Positions 1 through 9,343 of a DNA stretch of 64,000 nt are shown piece after piece. How positions within the stretch are numbered: the stretch's first letter is position 1; each line of letters starts with the position of its first letter. The position numbers were made by a program, and so were the translations under genes. Source of the DNA: Nesterenkonia haasae (GTDB lineage Bacteria > Actinomycetota > Actinomycetes > Actinomycetales > Micrococcaceae); NCBI RefSeq assembly GCF_010119385.1, contig NZ_VFIE01000026.1, positions 35,075-99,074 on the forward strand, given 5' to 3'. The notes below the pieces were generated by a model that saw only the letters and a list, made by a program, of their open reading frames with translations, did no database searches and was not told the origin of the DNA.

Positions 1-70
1 TCCGAATCGTGTCAAAGCCCGCATCCTGGCCGAGACGCTCATCCCGCTAACGTCAGCACGAGCATCATGA
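1..70 (+). CDS. crtB: 3' end of phytoene synthase (partial)
   Basis: An open frame enters from the left edge (codons from base 2) and stops at TGA 68-70, overlapping the crtI ATG at 67 in an ATGA arrangement. The last residues include NRVKARILAE, similar to the basic C-terminal helix of CrtB proteins. CrtB joins two geranylgeranyl diphosphates into phytoene and normally sits directly before crtI in decaprenoxanthin-type clusters. Only about 22 codons are visible, so the call rests mainly on position and coupling. Confidence 0.55.
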   Translation, partial: PNRVKARILAETLIPLTSARAS

Positions 71-1629
71 GGCGCCGACGCTCAGCGGCTCGCAGAGCAG
101 TAGTCATCGGAGGCGGTTTCTCCGGCTTGGCCACAGCTGCCCTGCTGGCGCGCGACGGACTCGAGGTGACCCTTCTGGAAGCGCGGGATCAACTCGGTGG
201 GCGCGCTGCAGAATGGACCCAGGACGGGTTCCGCTTCGAGACCGGACCCTCTTGGTACCTCATGCCCGAAGTGTTTGAACACTTCTTCAGGCTTTTTGGG
301 ACCACAGTGGAGCAGGAGCTCACACTCCAAGAGCTTGACCCCGCCTACCGAGTGTTCTTTGAAGGCCGTCGGGAAGCATTCGACCTTCCTGCGCATCGAA
401 GCCGTGCTGCGCTGCTCTCTCTTGGCATCTCGCCGGAAGCACTGGACGATTACTTATCATCGGCCGCGGAGACCTATGACTTGGCCACTCAGAGGCTGTT
501 GTACTCAACTTTCTCCAGTGTCAGAGCGTTTCTCGACCCCGCGCTGCTGAAGAGACTTCCGCGGTTGTTGCGTCTGCTCGCTGAGCCGCTGGACAGGTTT
601 ATCGCTCGGCACACGAGCGACGACCGGTTGCAGAAGATACTCGGTTACCCCGCGGTCTTCCTTGGAACCTCACCATCCGAGGCTCCAAGCCTCTACCACC
701 TCATGAGCCATCTCGATATCACTCAAGGAGTTCTCTACCCCCAGGGAGGTTTCAGTGCCGTGGTGAGGGCCGTGACCCGCATGGCCGAGCGGCAGGGCGT
801 GACCCTCCGTACCAACAGCAGGGCGCAGCACATCACGACCTCCCGAGGCCGTACCACCGGCGTCCACTACACCGATGAGCAGGGAACCCGGCAGTTCCTC
901 TCCGCTGATGTTGTCGTCTCTAGCGCTGACATGCATGTCACCGAGACCAGGCTGTTGTCGTCCCAGGACAGGGCACGGTCAGAGCGCTCCTGGGATCGCA
1001 AAGACCCCGGGCCAAGCGCCGTCCTTGCCCTGCTGGGCGTTCGGGGCGACCTCCCCGAACTGGCCCACCACACGCTGCTGTTCACAGATGATTGGCAACA
1101 GGGCTTCGACGAAATCGCGGGTAAGACCCCACCAGCAGGACCCCCTCGGTCAATTTATGTTTGTCGTCCCAGCGCCTCAGACGACGTCGCCCCCTCCGGG
1201 CACGAGAATCTCTTTGTGCTGGTGCCCTTACGCGCTGACACATCCTTGGGGTCCGGAGGGAGAGACGGAGGCGGTGATGAGACTGTAGAACGCGTGGTGG
1301 ATGAGTCGATTCAGCAGATCGCGCAGTGGGCAGACATTCCGGATCTGGCTGAACGCGTCGTCCTCAGGCGGAGTGTCGGTCCGGAAGACTTCGCCCATGA
1401 ATTCGGTGCATGGCAAGGAGGGGCGCTTGGTCCGGCCCATACTTTGCGTCAGAGTGCCTTCTTCCGCGGTCCCATCGCTTCGCCGAAAGTCACGGGACTC
1501 TTCTACGCTGGGTCTACTACGATGCCTGGAATCGGGGTGCCAATGTGCTTGATAAGTGCTGAGCTGGTCCTCAAGTCGGTCCGGGGAGACAACGGCACCG
1601 GTCCGGTGGAGGCCCTGCGTGCCATTTGA
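67..1629 (+). CDS. crtI: Phytoene desaturase
   Basis: FAD-dependent desaturase that converts phytoene to lycopene. Residues 12-38 form the N-terminal Rossmann segment (VVIGGGFSGLATAALLA, then an acidic strand end). Near the C-terminus GLFYAGSTTMPGIGVP matches the conserved FAD-contacting region of carotenoid desaturases. At 520 residues it has the usual family length. The ATG overlaps the upstream crtB stop and the end overlaps crtYe, so translation is coupled through the operon. CrtI in this context normally performs four desaturations; the step number cannot be read from sequence. Confidence 0.95.
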   Translation: MRRRRSAARRAVVIGGGFSGLATAALLARDGLEVTLLEARDQLGGRAAEWTQDGFRFETGPSWYLMPEVFEHFFRLFGTTVEQELTLQELDPAYRVFFEGRREAFDLPAHRSRAALLSLGISPEALDDYLSSAAETYDLATQRLLYSTFSSVRAFLDPALLKRLPRLLRLLAEPLDRFIARHTSDDRLQKILGYPAVFLGTSPSEAPSLYHLMSHLDITQGVLYPQGGFSAVVRAVTRMAERQGVTLRTNSRAQHITTSRGRTTGVHYTDEQGTRQFLSADVVVSSADMHVTETRLLSSQDRARSERSWDRKDPGPSAVLALLGVRGDLPELAHHTLLFTDDWQQGFDEIAGKTPPAGPPRSIYVCRPSASDDVAPSGHENLFVLVPLRADTSLGSGGRDGGGDETVERVVDESIQQIAQWADIPDLAERVVLRRSVGPEDFAHEFGAWQGGALGPAHTLRQSAFFRGPIASPKVTGLFYAGSTTMPGIGVPMCLISAELVLKSVRGDNGTGPVEALRAI

Positions 1630-1957
1630 GCCGACGAGCCTGCTCTACCTAGCTGCTCTGCTGATCTCTGCTGTGTGCATGTTGCTCATAGACTGGCGCC
1701 ATCGTTTGTTTGTCTTCCGGGAGCCTCTCCGTGCGGCCATCATTCTCGTCATCGGAGCAGTTTTCTTTCTGCTGTGGGACATCGCCGGAATCGCCTTAGG
1801 CATCTTCTTCCAGGGCTCAGGGCCGTATATGACTGGAATCATGCTTGCTCCTGAGCTTCCTCTCGAAGAGCTGGTGTTCCTGCTGTTTCTCTGCCATGTC
1901 ACCATGGTGCTCGTATTGGGCGCTCAACGTGTGCTGACGTGGAGGGCCGCATTATGA
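1619..1957 (+). CDS. crtYe: C50 carotenoid epsilon cyclase, subunit CrtYe
   Basis: Small membrane protein of 112 residues with three predicted transmembrane helices and the motif PELPLEELVF, the conserved acidic site of the heterodimeric lycopene cyclase family. With CrtYf it cyclises the C50 intermediate flavuxanthin to decaprenoxanthin or a related pigment. I chose GTG 1619 because it lies just inside the crtI end and gives the family length; an in-frame ATG at 1556 would add 21 residues that overlap crtI and lack family character. The stop overlaps the crtYf ATG (ATGA at 1954). Confidence 0.88.
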   Translation: MPFEPTSLLYLAALLISAVCMLLIDWRHRLFVFREPLRAAIILVIGAVFFLLWDIAGIALGIFFQGSGPYMTGIMLAPELPLEELVFLLFLCHVTMVLVLGAQRVLTWRAAL

Positions 1958-2292
1958 CGTATGTCATTCTCTCTTTGGGATTTGTAGCAGTTGCCGGCGT
2001 CGTGGGGCTCTGGGCGTTCGCGGTCCAACGTCGTGACGGGTCAAACGCGGACTTCTCCTGGAAAGCGGTAGCTGCCGCGGCAGTGGTGCTGCTGGTTCTG
2101 ACCGCCATCTTCGACAATGTCATCATTGGGGTAGGACTCGTTGACTACTCTGAAGAGCAGATTTCCGGCCTGAAGATTGGCGTGGCGCCGATCGAGGACT
2201 TCAGCTACTCGATTGCCGCAGTGATTCTGCTGCCCGCGCTGTGGGTGCTTCTCGGACGGGCACAGAGCCGGAGGAGACCTCGTGCTCAGTGA
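1954..2292 (+). CDS. crtYf: C50 carotenoid epsilon cyclase, subunit CrtYf
   Basis: Second half of the heterodimeric cyclase, 112 residues, three hydrophobic helices. It carries the matching acidic signature APIEDFSYSIAAV near residue 80. The start is ATG 1954, overlapping the crtYe TGA; an ATG 15 bases earlier at 1939 is possible but would overlap more. The end overlaps the GTG of crtEb at 2282. Two separate small cyclase subunits are the actinobacterial arrangement. Confidence 0.88.
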   Translation: MTYVILSLGFVAVAGVVGLWAFAVQRRDGSNADFSWKAVAAAAVVLLVLTAIFDNVIIGVGLVDYSEEQISGLKIGVAPIEDFSYSIAAVILLPALWVLLGRAQSRRRPRAQ

Positions 2293-3139
2293 CATGCTTC
2301 GATCCTCACGCCCCGTGAGCTGGATCAATACCGCCTATCCGTTCGCCGTGGCGTACGTACTGGTTGCAGAGGATATCGACGCCGCTCTGATCATCGGCAC
2401 TCTTTTCTTCCTTATTCCCTACAACTTGGCGATGTATGGCATCAATGATGTCTTTGACTACGCATCCGATGTCGCCAATCCCAGGAAGGGCGGGGCGGAA
2501 GGCGCCCTGCTTGCGCCCAGTCTGCATAGGCCGGTCCTTCTTGCCTCCGCCGCCGTCTGCCTTCCGTTTGTGGCCGTACTGATCCTGTTGGGAACCTGGC
2601 AATCATGGATCGTCCTTGGCCTCAGTCTTTTTGCCGTCGTGGCCTACTCCGCGCCTCCGATGCGTTTCAAAGAAGTCCCGGTTCTGGATTCGCTGACCTC
2701 GAGTGTGCATTTCGTGAGCCCTGCCGCATATGGACTTGTGTTGGCTGGTGCGAGTGCCAGCGCGGCAGTATTCGGCGTGTTGGGAGCGTTCCTGCTCTGG
2801 GGAATGGCCAGCCACGCATTCGGCGCTGTTCAAGACATCGGCCCGGACCGGGAGGCTGGGATCAGCTCCATTGCTACGGTATTGGGTGCCAAACGAACCG
2901 TCCGCCTCGCTGTGGGGCTTTGGTCAGCCGCAGGCCTGCTGGTGACAAGCGTGGGGTGGCCAGGGGCCCTGGCTGCTGTCTTGGCGCTGCCCTATCTCGC
3001 GGCGGCGGGACCCTACTGGAACCTGACCGACGATCAGGCGGAGCGAGCCAACGGCGGATGGAAGCACTTCCTATGGATCAATTACGCCGTCGGTGCCGCG
3101 CTGACCATGCTCCTCATCGTGATCTTCGGTTCTCCCTGA
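2282..3139 (+). CDS. crtEb: Lycopene elongase, UbiA family
   Basis: Membrane prenyltransferase that adds C5 units from dimethylallyl diphosphate to both ends of lycopene, giving the C50 skeleton. The first Asp-rich motif of UbiA enzymes is at residues 55-63 (NDVFDYASD) and the second is DIGPDREAGI. There are about eight or nine hydrophobic helices, and 285 residues is normal for CrtEb. The start GTG 2282 overlaps crtYf by 11 bases. It is the last gene of the carotenoid operon. Confidence 0.92.
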   Translation: MLSDMLRSSRPVSWINTAYPFAVAYVLVAEDIDAALIIGTLFFLIPYNLAMYGINDVFDYASDVANPRKGGAEGALLAPSLHRPVLLASAAVCLPFVAVLILLGTWQSWIVLGLSLFAVVAYSAPPMRFKEVPVLDSLTSSVHFVSPAAYGLVLAGASASAAVFGVLGAFLLWGMASHAFGAVQDIGPDREAGISSIATVLGAKRTVRLAVGLWSAAGLLVTSVGWPGALAAVLALPYLAAAGPYWNLTDDQAERANGGWKHFLWINYAVGAALTMLLIVIFGSP

Positions 3140-3206
3140 TGTGGCAGTCCAATGTGTGTGACTGTCTAAGACCACAACCCCTCGACATGCAGAAAGGAAT
3201 CTGAGC

Positions 3207-4397
3207 ATGACTGAGACAACACAAAGTACTTCAGAAGTGCCGCACGCCAATGAGGCGTCGGCGGCGGGACTGCCGCACGTGCCCAAGCCCCAGGAATACG
3301 ACGCCATTCTGTTGGCTGGCTTCGGCGGCCCGGAGGGCCAGGAGGACGTCATTCCCTTTCTCCGTAATGTGACCCGGGGTCGAGGCATACCCGATGAGCG
3401 CTTGGAAGAAGTCGCCACCCACTACCGGCACTTCGGTGGCGTCAGCCCCATCAACGAACATAACCGCCAACTTCGTGAGGCGTTGGTGGAGGAAATGCGC
3501 GCACGCGGGATGACGCACCCGGTGTACTGGGGAAACCGCAACTGGGACCCCTACCTTGAAGATGCGGTCAAGGAAGCAGCTGCCAACGGACACACCCGTC
3601 TTCTGGCATTCGCGACCAGCGCCTACAGTTCCTACTCGAGCTGCAGGCAATACCGGGAGGACTTCGCCAGAGCCATCAACGACACCGGTCTGTCCGGAGT
3701 GGTGCGCATCGACAAGATCCGGCAGTTCTTCGATGTGCCCGGCTTCGTCCAGCCATTCGCTGAGGGAGTCGCGGCAGCACTGCAAGAATTTTCCGCCGAA
3801 GGAATCGCTGCACACGAGATCCGCGTGCTCTTCGCCACTCACAGCATTCCAACCGCCGATGCAGAACGGTCCGGTCCACGCGAGCTAGGACTTGGTGAGG
3901 GTGGCGCCTATGCAGCCCAGCACAAAGCCGTGGGCGCACAGATTATGAAGCAGTTGACGGAGGACGGTACCGCTGACCCTGAGACCAACTGGGAACTGGT
4001 CTACCAGTCCCGGTCCGGTCCCCCTTCGCAGCCGTGGCTGGAACCGGATGTGTGTGACCGGATCGCCGAGTTGCCTGCCGAGGGTGTCAAAGCTGTCGCC
4101 GTAGTGCCGCTCGGGTTCCTGAGCGACCACATGGAAGTGCTGTGGGATCTGGACAACGAGGCGCTGGAGGCAGCCGAGGAGGCCGGACTGAAGGCGACCC
4201 GGACACCCACCCCAGGTATCCACCACGCCTTCGTCAGCAGCGCCGTCGACCTCATCCAGGAGCGGATGGCTGCCGTTCCTCCTGAAGACCGCCCTCACGT
4301 GACCGAGTTGGGCCCATGGTTTGATGTGTGCCGTCCCGGCTGTTGCGAAAACGTGCGCCTGGGCTTCCGGCCTGCCGCCGCGGGAGTCGCCCCCTAG
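3207..4397 (+). CDS. hemH: Ferrochelatase (coproporphyrin III type expected)
   Basis: Inserts ferrous iron into the porphyrin ring. FGGPEGQEDVIPFLRNV near residue 37 is the ferrochelatase N-terminal signature; FATSAYSSYSSCRQYRED and DHMEVLWDLD mark the metal-binding core. In Actinobacteria this protein (CpfC) acts on coproporphyrin III, which is established for the lineage rather than visible here. The tail VCRPGCCENVRLGF carries cysteines in the position of the 2Fe-2S ligands of mycobacterial enzymes. A ribosome site (aaagga) precedes ATG 3207. The first 30 residues are a nonconserved extension. It is separated by 67 bases from crtEb and may be independently transcribed. Confidence 0.93.
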   Translation: MTETTQSTSEVPHANEASAAGLPHVPKPQEYDAILLAGFGGPEGQEDVIPFLRNVTRGRGIPDERLEEVATHYRHFGGVSPINEHNRQLREALVEEMRARGMTHPVYWGNRNWDPYLEDAVKEAAANGHTRLLAFATSAYSSYSSCRQYREDFARAINDTGLSGVVRIDKIRQFFDVPGFVQPFAEGVAAALQEFSAEGIAAHEIRVLFATHSIPTADAERSGPRELGLGEGGAYAAQHKAVGAQIMKQLTEDGTADPETNWELVYQSRSGPPSQPWLEPDVCDRIAELPAEGVKAVAVVPLGFLSDHMEVLWDLDNEALEAAEEAGLKATRTPTPGIHHAFVSSAVDLIQERMAAVPPEDRPHVTELGPWFDVCRPGCCENVRLGFRPAAAGVAP

Positions 4398-4426
4398 GGA
4401 CCAAAAGGGGTGCGTATCTACGTGCA

Positions 4427-4466
4427 GTGTTGGGCCGGCGGACCGTAAGGTGCACCGGCCCAACAC
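4427..4466. terminator. Bidirectional hairpin terminator
   Basis: A perfect 12-bp inverted repeat (gtgttgggccgg at 4427-4438, ccggcccaacac at 4455-4466) with a 16-nt loop lies between the convergent ferrochelatase and MMPL genes, 29 bases after one stop and 2 bases after the other. A short T run follows on the plus strand. Confidence 0.8.
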
Positions 4467-4468
4467 CT

Positions 4469-6652
4469 TTAGACTCGCTCCGGGACTTGTTCCGTGGTGG
4501 GCGCGGCCTGAGCTTCCTCATACGGCCTATAGATCCGGGAGGGCCACCAGAATCGCCGACCCAGATCTACTCCGAGTGCTGGGATCAGAAGTGTCCGGAC
4601 GATCAGCGTGTCGATCAGAACGCCGAATGACACTAGGAAGGCGAGCTGGACCATGAACATCAGCGGCAGCACCGCCAGTGCGGCGAAAGTCGCTGCGAGC
4701 ACAACACCGGCACTGGTGATCACCCCGCCAGTAATGACCAGCGAATGGAGAAGTCCCTCACGGGGTCCTCGAATGGGAGTTTCCTCCCGCGCGCGGGTCG
4801 TGAGGAAGATGCTGTAGTCCACGCCCAGTGCGGTCAGGAACACGAATCCGAACAGTGGCACCGTAGGATCAGCGCCGGGGAATCCGAACACGTAGTTGAA
4901 GACCAACGCGGAAATCCCCAACGCTGCCAGATACGACAACACAGTCGTCACCAGCAGGATGATCGGCGCCACGAGGGCTCTCAACAGGACCACGAGGAAG
5001 ACCAGAATCACCGCCAAGACGAGGGGAATGATAGTGAGCAAATCGTCTTGGGCCGTGTCATTGGTGTCCAATTGAGTGGCCGTTGTGCCCCCCACAAGGG
5101 CTTGGCCGTCTAGGTTTCCGAGTTGGTCTCTGAGCTCCCGAATGGTGTTTTCCGCTTCTAAGGAGTCACCAGCATTGGTCAGTGTCACCGATAACTGGAT
5201 GTAGCCCTCCTCTTCAGCGGCCTCTGAGGCCGAAGTCGCAGGCGAGCCCTGCTCAGAGACTGCGTAAGCTTCTCCGACGCCGGCAATGGACTGCACAATG
5301 CTCAGTGCTTCGTCACCCTCATTTACCGGAGCAAAGACGTCCGTGGGTGCACCTGTGCCAGCGTCGAAATGCCGTTCCAGCATCTCTTGGCCAGCTTTAG
5401 CGTCCGTTTCAGTGAGGACCAATTCCGACTGGGCGACACCTTCCGCCCTAAGGTCCAGCACACCAGCTGAGCCGCCTAACAGCACCAGTGTGACAACTAT
5501 CCAGATCGTTCGCGGCCGACGACGGACCAAGTCGGCTGCCGCAGACCACAATTTGTTCTGCTTTCGCTGCTGGCGGCGCTGGCGCCGACTCGGCCCTTCT
5601 TCGGAAACCTCAGCCACCCGGGGAGTCTTGGGCCAGAACACGGGCCGGCCAAGCAGGGCCAGCATGGCGGGAAGGAAACTCAATGTCGCAATCATGGCGA
5701 ACACGATTCCTGCACTGGCCACCGGGCCCAGAGCACGATTGGAATTCAGATCGGAGAAGAGCAGGCACAACAGGGCGACGGCCACCGTTCCACCGGAGGC
5801 GAGGATGGCTGGCAGTGAACGGCGCCATGCCTGCCACAGCGCAGAGAAGCGATCACTGCGGTGCAGAAGTTCCTCGCGGTACCGAGCGACTAAGAGCAGC
5901 GAGTAGTCGGTGGCAGCGCCGATGACGAGGATTGACAGGATGCCCTGCGCCTGGCCGTTGAGCTGGATCCATCCCATCTGCGCCATGTGGAAGATCACGA
6001 CGATCGCAGCGCACAGGGCAGCCATTGAGGAGAGCAGCACCAGGAACGGAAGCATCACCGAGCGGTAGACCGAGATCAGGATGATGAACACCGCGACCAC
6101 CGCGACGAGCAGGAGCAGGCCATCGATGCCGGAAAAAGCCTCGGCAAAGTCGTCGGAGAGGGCAGCCGGACCTGTCACATGCGAAGTCCACTCGCTCGCC
6201 GGTAGGAGATCATCCACAGCCGTCCGCAGCCCGTCCACGGCGCCTTCTTCGACAGCTTGTTCATCCATCAGCACCAGGATTTGGGCGGCCTCTTGATCAT
6301 CAGATACCTGTGGCGGCAATACCTGGACGACGCCGTCAAGATCAGAAAACTCTCCTGCGGCGGCCTCCAGAGCCGACATCTGCTGATCACCTACGTCACT
6401 CCCGGTGGGTTCGGTGATCACTGTCGCGGGGACGGCGTCGTCGTCAGAGAACTCCTGGCTCAGTTCCAGAGCGAGAGTCGACTCGGCGTCGGCAGGCAGG
6501 AAGGTGGTCTGATCGTTGGAGACCACTTCTGAGATTTTACCGAACGTCTGACCACCTACGGCTGTCACTGCCACCCAGAGGATGACGGCCAAAGCCGGCA
6601 GTACGACCCGCAATACACGAAGGGCCTTGCCGCCCTCACGCCGAGTTTTCAA
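4469..6652 (-). CDS. MMPL/RND-type membrane exporter
   Basis: 727-residue polytopic membrane protein with the duplicated RND layout: one helix near residues 12-30, an extracellular domain, five helices, a basic cytoplasmic linker (RRQRRQQRKQNK), then the same pattern again. GAATDYSLLLVARYREE in the first half and GVDYSIFLTTRAREE in the second are MMPL helix-4 signatures with the proton-relay Asp-Tyr pair. Such proteins export lipids, siderophores or drugs; the cargo is not evident. It lies 60 bases downstream of the histidine kinase on the same strand and is probably cotranscribed with it. Confidence 0.88.
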   Translation of the reverse strand: MKTRREGGKALRVLRVVLPALAVILWVAVTAVGGQTFGKISEVVSNDQTTFLPADAESTLALELSQEFSDDDAVPATVITEPTGSDVGDQQMSALEAAAGEFSDLDGVVQVLPPQVSDDQEAAQILVLMDEQAVEEGAVDGLRTAVDDLLPASEWTSHVTGPAALSDDFAEAFSGIDGLLLLVAVVAVFIILISVYRSVMLPFLVLLSSMAALCAAIVVIFHMAQMGWIQLNGQAQGILSILVIGAATDYSLLLVARYREELLHRSDRFSALWQAWRRSLPAILASGGTVAVALLCLLFSDLNSNRALGPVASAGIVFAMIATLSFLPAMLALLGRPVFWPKTPRVAEVSEEGPSRRQRRQQRKQNKLWSAAADLVRRRPRTIWIVVTLVLLGGSAGVLDLRAEGVAQSELVLTETDAKAGQEMLERHFDAGTGAPTDVFAPVNEGDEALSIVQSIAGVGEAYAVSEQGSPATSASEAAEEEGYIQLSVTLTNAGDSLEAENTIRELRDQLGNLDGQALVGGTTATQLDTNDTAQDDLLTIIPLVLAVILVFLVVLLRALVAPIILLVTTVLSYLAALGISALVFNYVFGFPGADPTVPLFGFVFLTALGVDYSIFLTTRAREETPIRGPREGLLHSLVITGGVITSAGVVLAATFAALAVLPLMFMVQLAFLVSFGVLIDTLIVRTLLIPALGVDLGRRFWWPSRIYRPYEEAQAAPTTEQVPERV

Positions 6653-6712
6653 TTGTCGCCTCTCGATACATGGCTTTGTGGTGCTAAGTCTACGGGCATA
6701 GGCACACGCGCC

Positions 6713-8425
6713 TTACGTGGGTTGACTCTCCTGGTCGTGGTCAGAACGGGCTTGCCCCACAGGGATGGCGACAGTAAATGTGGTGCCGCGGGAAAGGGTG
6801 CTTTCGACCGTGATCGACCCGTGGTGCGCATCGATGATCTGCTTGGAGATTGCCAGTCCCAGGCCCACACCAGGGATAGCCGAATGACGCACCTCAGAGG
6901 TGCGAAAGAACTTGTCGAAAATGTCACGCTGATCCTCCTCAGAGATGCCCCGACCGTTATCAGCGACCCTTACGTAAAGGTGCTGTTGATCCTTCCACGC
7001 CTGCACGGTGACCGAACCTCCGACGGGCGTGTATTTGGTGGCATTGGAGAGCAGGTTGTCCACCACCTGGTGCAGCCAGTCGGGATCGAAGCGACCAGAA
7101 AGCGGAGAGGATGTTTGGTCGGTTATGCTCAGGCCTGCAGCTTCAGCCTGGGGATACGCTGAGGTCACACTCGACCTGACAGTATCGGCCAGGTCGGCGT
7201 TTCGCAGCTTGAGGGTGGGCCTCGAGGCCGTGGTCAGAAGGTCATTGACCAGATGCAGGAGTCGTCTGGCGTTCCGTTCAGCCACTCGCAGGTTGGCACA
7301 CAGCGGTTCGGCCTGCGAGGACTGCTCGGCTTCCTCCAGAGCAAGATCTATATAGCCAAGTATGGACGTCAGGGGAGTGCGTAGTTCATGAGATACCCCC
7401 TGCAAAAACTCGTCTTTCGCGTCCAGAGCCTCGACAAGTTCTGTGACATCACTGAAAACCGTGACTGATCCGGCCGGTTCTCCCTCGTGATCAGTGATCT
7501 GATTAGCGGAAACCGAGAGCGCGCGGCGCCGACGCTGGTCGCCGAGCCAAATCAGTTGTCCGGTGAAGGAAGCGCCATTGATGGCTTGGCGAACTGGGCG
7601 ATCCTCTGCAGGCAACGGTGTGATTTTATCTTCGTCGAAGACCAGCAACTGGTCCTCCCGGGGGTCTGGCACGTCGTCTGGAATACCCATTTGATGCATG
7701 GCGCGCTGCTGGCTGTTCATCAGCAGATCGTTGCCCTCGGCATCGACCACCACCACGCCCACAGGTACGGTTTCGATAATGGTATTGAGCAACTGCGCAT
7801 GCCGATGACTCTCTTCGATGGCCTCCCGCAGCTCGTGATCCTTCTCCATCAGCTCGAGCTGGTGGGCGTCCACGCTCCGGCTGACATTGGCTGCGAACAC
7901 GCCGATGACTGTCAACACCACCGGCACGAGCAGCGGAACGGCCAGCGCCCGCCAGGTGGTGGGTTGCGCGGTAAACAATAAATGAGAAGATACAATAATT
8001 GAAGTAGACGCAAAGTTAACAGCGTGAACGAACCAGGAGTTTGGCATAAACCATGCCAACCAAATGACCGGAAAAGCGGCGATTAGGCTCAAGCCGACGA
8101 GGTATCCCTCGCTGCCGGCGCGGAGTGCAGCGATGGCAGCGAACTGGAGCATCGGTATGGTCCAGTAGAGCGCGAGAGCAAATTTCTCCCAGGACAGAAC
8201 CGCTGCGGGGATGCCACTGATCAAAGTGAGCCCAAGGCCGGTGAGAAAAAAGGTATTTGTATATGCTTCTGGTGAGAGGATTAGTATGAGCAGGCAAACG
8301 AACCCAACAGCAAAGAAAAATGGTCGTTGGTTACTGATAGCGCGTTGACGCTCCATCAGCTCATGCAATCGTCTGTCTGCACCCACGACGGCGCGCATCA
8401 TGTGCCTCAGTCTGCTGGTCATCAT
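6713..8425 (-). CDS. Membrane PAS-domain sensor histidine kinase
   Basis: 570 residues. Five or six hydrophobic helices (about residues 35-190) are followed by a coiled linker and a PAS domain (about 215-325, with VPVGVVVVDAEGNDLLMN). HisKA contains the phospho-His in VSHELRTPLTSILGY. The ATPase domain has the N box VDNLLSNATKYTP, the G1 box VADNGRGI and the G2 box GVGLGLAISKQI. The start is ATG 8425 or the next ATG three bases later. Its partner is probably the divergent response regulator 74 bases away. The helix region is AT-richer than its surroundings (around 7970-8000 and 8230-8340). Confidence 0.92.
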   Translation of the reverse strand: MMTSRLRHMMRAVVGADRRLHELMERQRAISNQRPFFFAVGFVCLLILILSPEAYTNTFFLTGLGLTLISGIPAAVLSWEKFALALYWTIPMLQFAAIAALRAGSEGYLVGLSLIAAFPVIWLAWFMPNSWFVHAVNFASTSIIVSSHLLFTAQPTTWRALAVPLLVPVVLTVIGVFAANVSRSVDAHQLELMEKDHELREAIEESHRHAQLLNTIIETVPVGVVVVDAEGNDLLMNSQQRAMHQMGIPDDVPDPREDQLLVFDEDKITPLPAEDRPVRQAINGASFTGQLIWLGDQRRRRALSVSANQITDHEGEPAGSVTVFSDVTELVEALDAKDEFLQGVSHELRTPLTSILGYIDLALEEAEQSSQAEPLCANLRVAERNARRLLHLVNDLLTTASRPTLKLRNADLADTVRSSVTSAYPQAEAAGLSITDQTSSPLSGRFDPDWLHQVVDNLLSNATKYTPVGGSVTVQAWKDQQHLYVRVADNGRGISEEDQRDIFDKFFRTSEVRHSAIPGVGLGLAISKQIIDAHHGSITVESTLSRGTTFTVAIPVGQARSDHDQESQPT

Positions 8426-8499
8426 GCGGCCCCTTCTTGCTGAATAGATACATGCGATAGTCTGCTGGAGAGAATGATCCGAATCAAAGGACGGGCTCC

Positions 8500-9333
8500 G
8501 TGCAGCACATTAACGATGCGCAGGCCAGCCACCTGAGCGCTGCAGTTGTGATTGAAGATGATCCAGATATTCGTGATCTCATCATCACAGTTTTTGAGCG
8601 GGCCGGTTTTGTTGTTCACAGTGCCATGGATGGCGAAAATGGAGTGATGGCGGCGCGAGTGCATTCTCCAAGTATCGTCACCGTGGATCTCGGACTGCCG
8701 GGAATCGATGGATTCGAAGTAGCTCGGCGCATTCGTGCGGTGAGTGACTGTTACCTCATCATGATTTCGGCCCGGACTGATGAAGCTGAAACTCTTATGG
8801 GCCTGGGCGCGGGAGCTGATGACTTCATCACGAAGCCGTTCCGGCCTCGGGAGTTGCGCGCACGTATTGATGCCATGATGCGCCGTCCTCGTGCGCTCAG
8901 CCCTGCCAGCCCTACGGCCGCGGCGTCGCCAGCCTCTGCTGCGACTCCAGCGCCCCAGACGAAGAGTTCTGCTGACACCGAGCCCCCAACCGTGCCTGAC
9001 CAGGCCTCTGTCTACCAGCACAACGGCGTCACGCTGGACCCTGCGACCCGTTCGGCACGTGTCCATGATCAGCTGCTGAACCTCACGCGGACTGAGTTCG
9101 ATTTGCTGGAGGCGCTGATGAGCAGTGGTCGGCGGGTAAGAACTAAGGCAAACCTCGTACGTCACCTGCGCGCTGACCACGTTGGTGCGCAGACTTTCGT
9201 CAGTGAAGCCGATGAGCGCGCGGTCGAGGTGCATATTGGGAACCTTCGCCGAAAATTGGGTCAGAGCGGCCAGGAACCGATGTGGATCGAAACGGTGCGC
9301 GGAGTCGGTTACCGCATGGCCGTCCAGCGTTAG
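8500..9333 (+). CDS. OmpR/PhoB-type response regulator
   Basis: 277 residues. The receiver domain has the acidic pair D20/D21, the phospho-acceptor D63 in VDLGLPG, a switch Ser in MISARTD and Lys in ITKPF. An Ala/Pro/Ser-rich linker of about 45 residues (after RRPRALSP) is longer than usual. The C-terminal winged helix includes LTRTEFDLLEAL and ETVRGVGYRM. The start is GTG 8500. It is divergent from the sensor kinase and its stop is 10 bases from the convergent glycosyltransferase end. Control of the kinase-MMPL unit is likely but inferred. Confidence 0.92.
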   Translation: MQHINDAQASHLSAAVVIEDDPDIRDLIITVFERAGFVVHSAMDGENGVMAARVHSPSIVTVDLGLPGIDGFEVARRIRAVSDCYLIMISARTDEAETLMGLGAGADDFITKPFRPRELRARIDAMMRRPRALSPASPTAAASPASAATPAPQTKSSADTEPPTVPDQASVYQHNGVTLDPATRSARVHDQLLNLTRTEFDLLEALMSSGRRVRTKANLVRHLRADHVGAQTFVSEADERAVEVHIGNLRRKLGQSGQEPMWIETVRGVGYRMAVQR

Positions 9334-9343
9334 AGTGCGCAGC

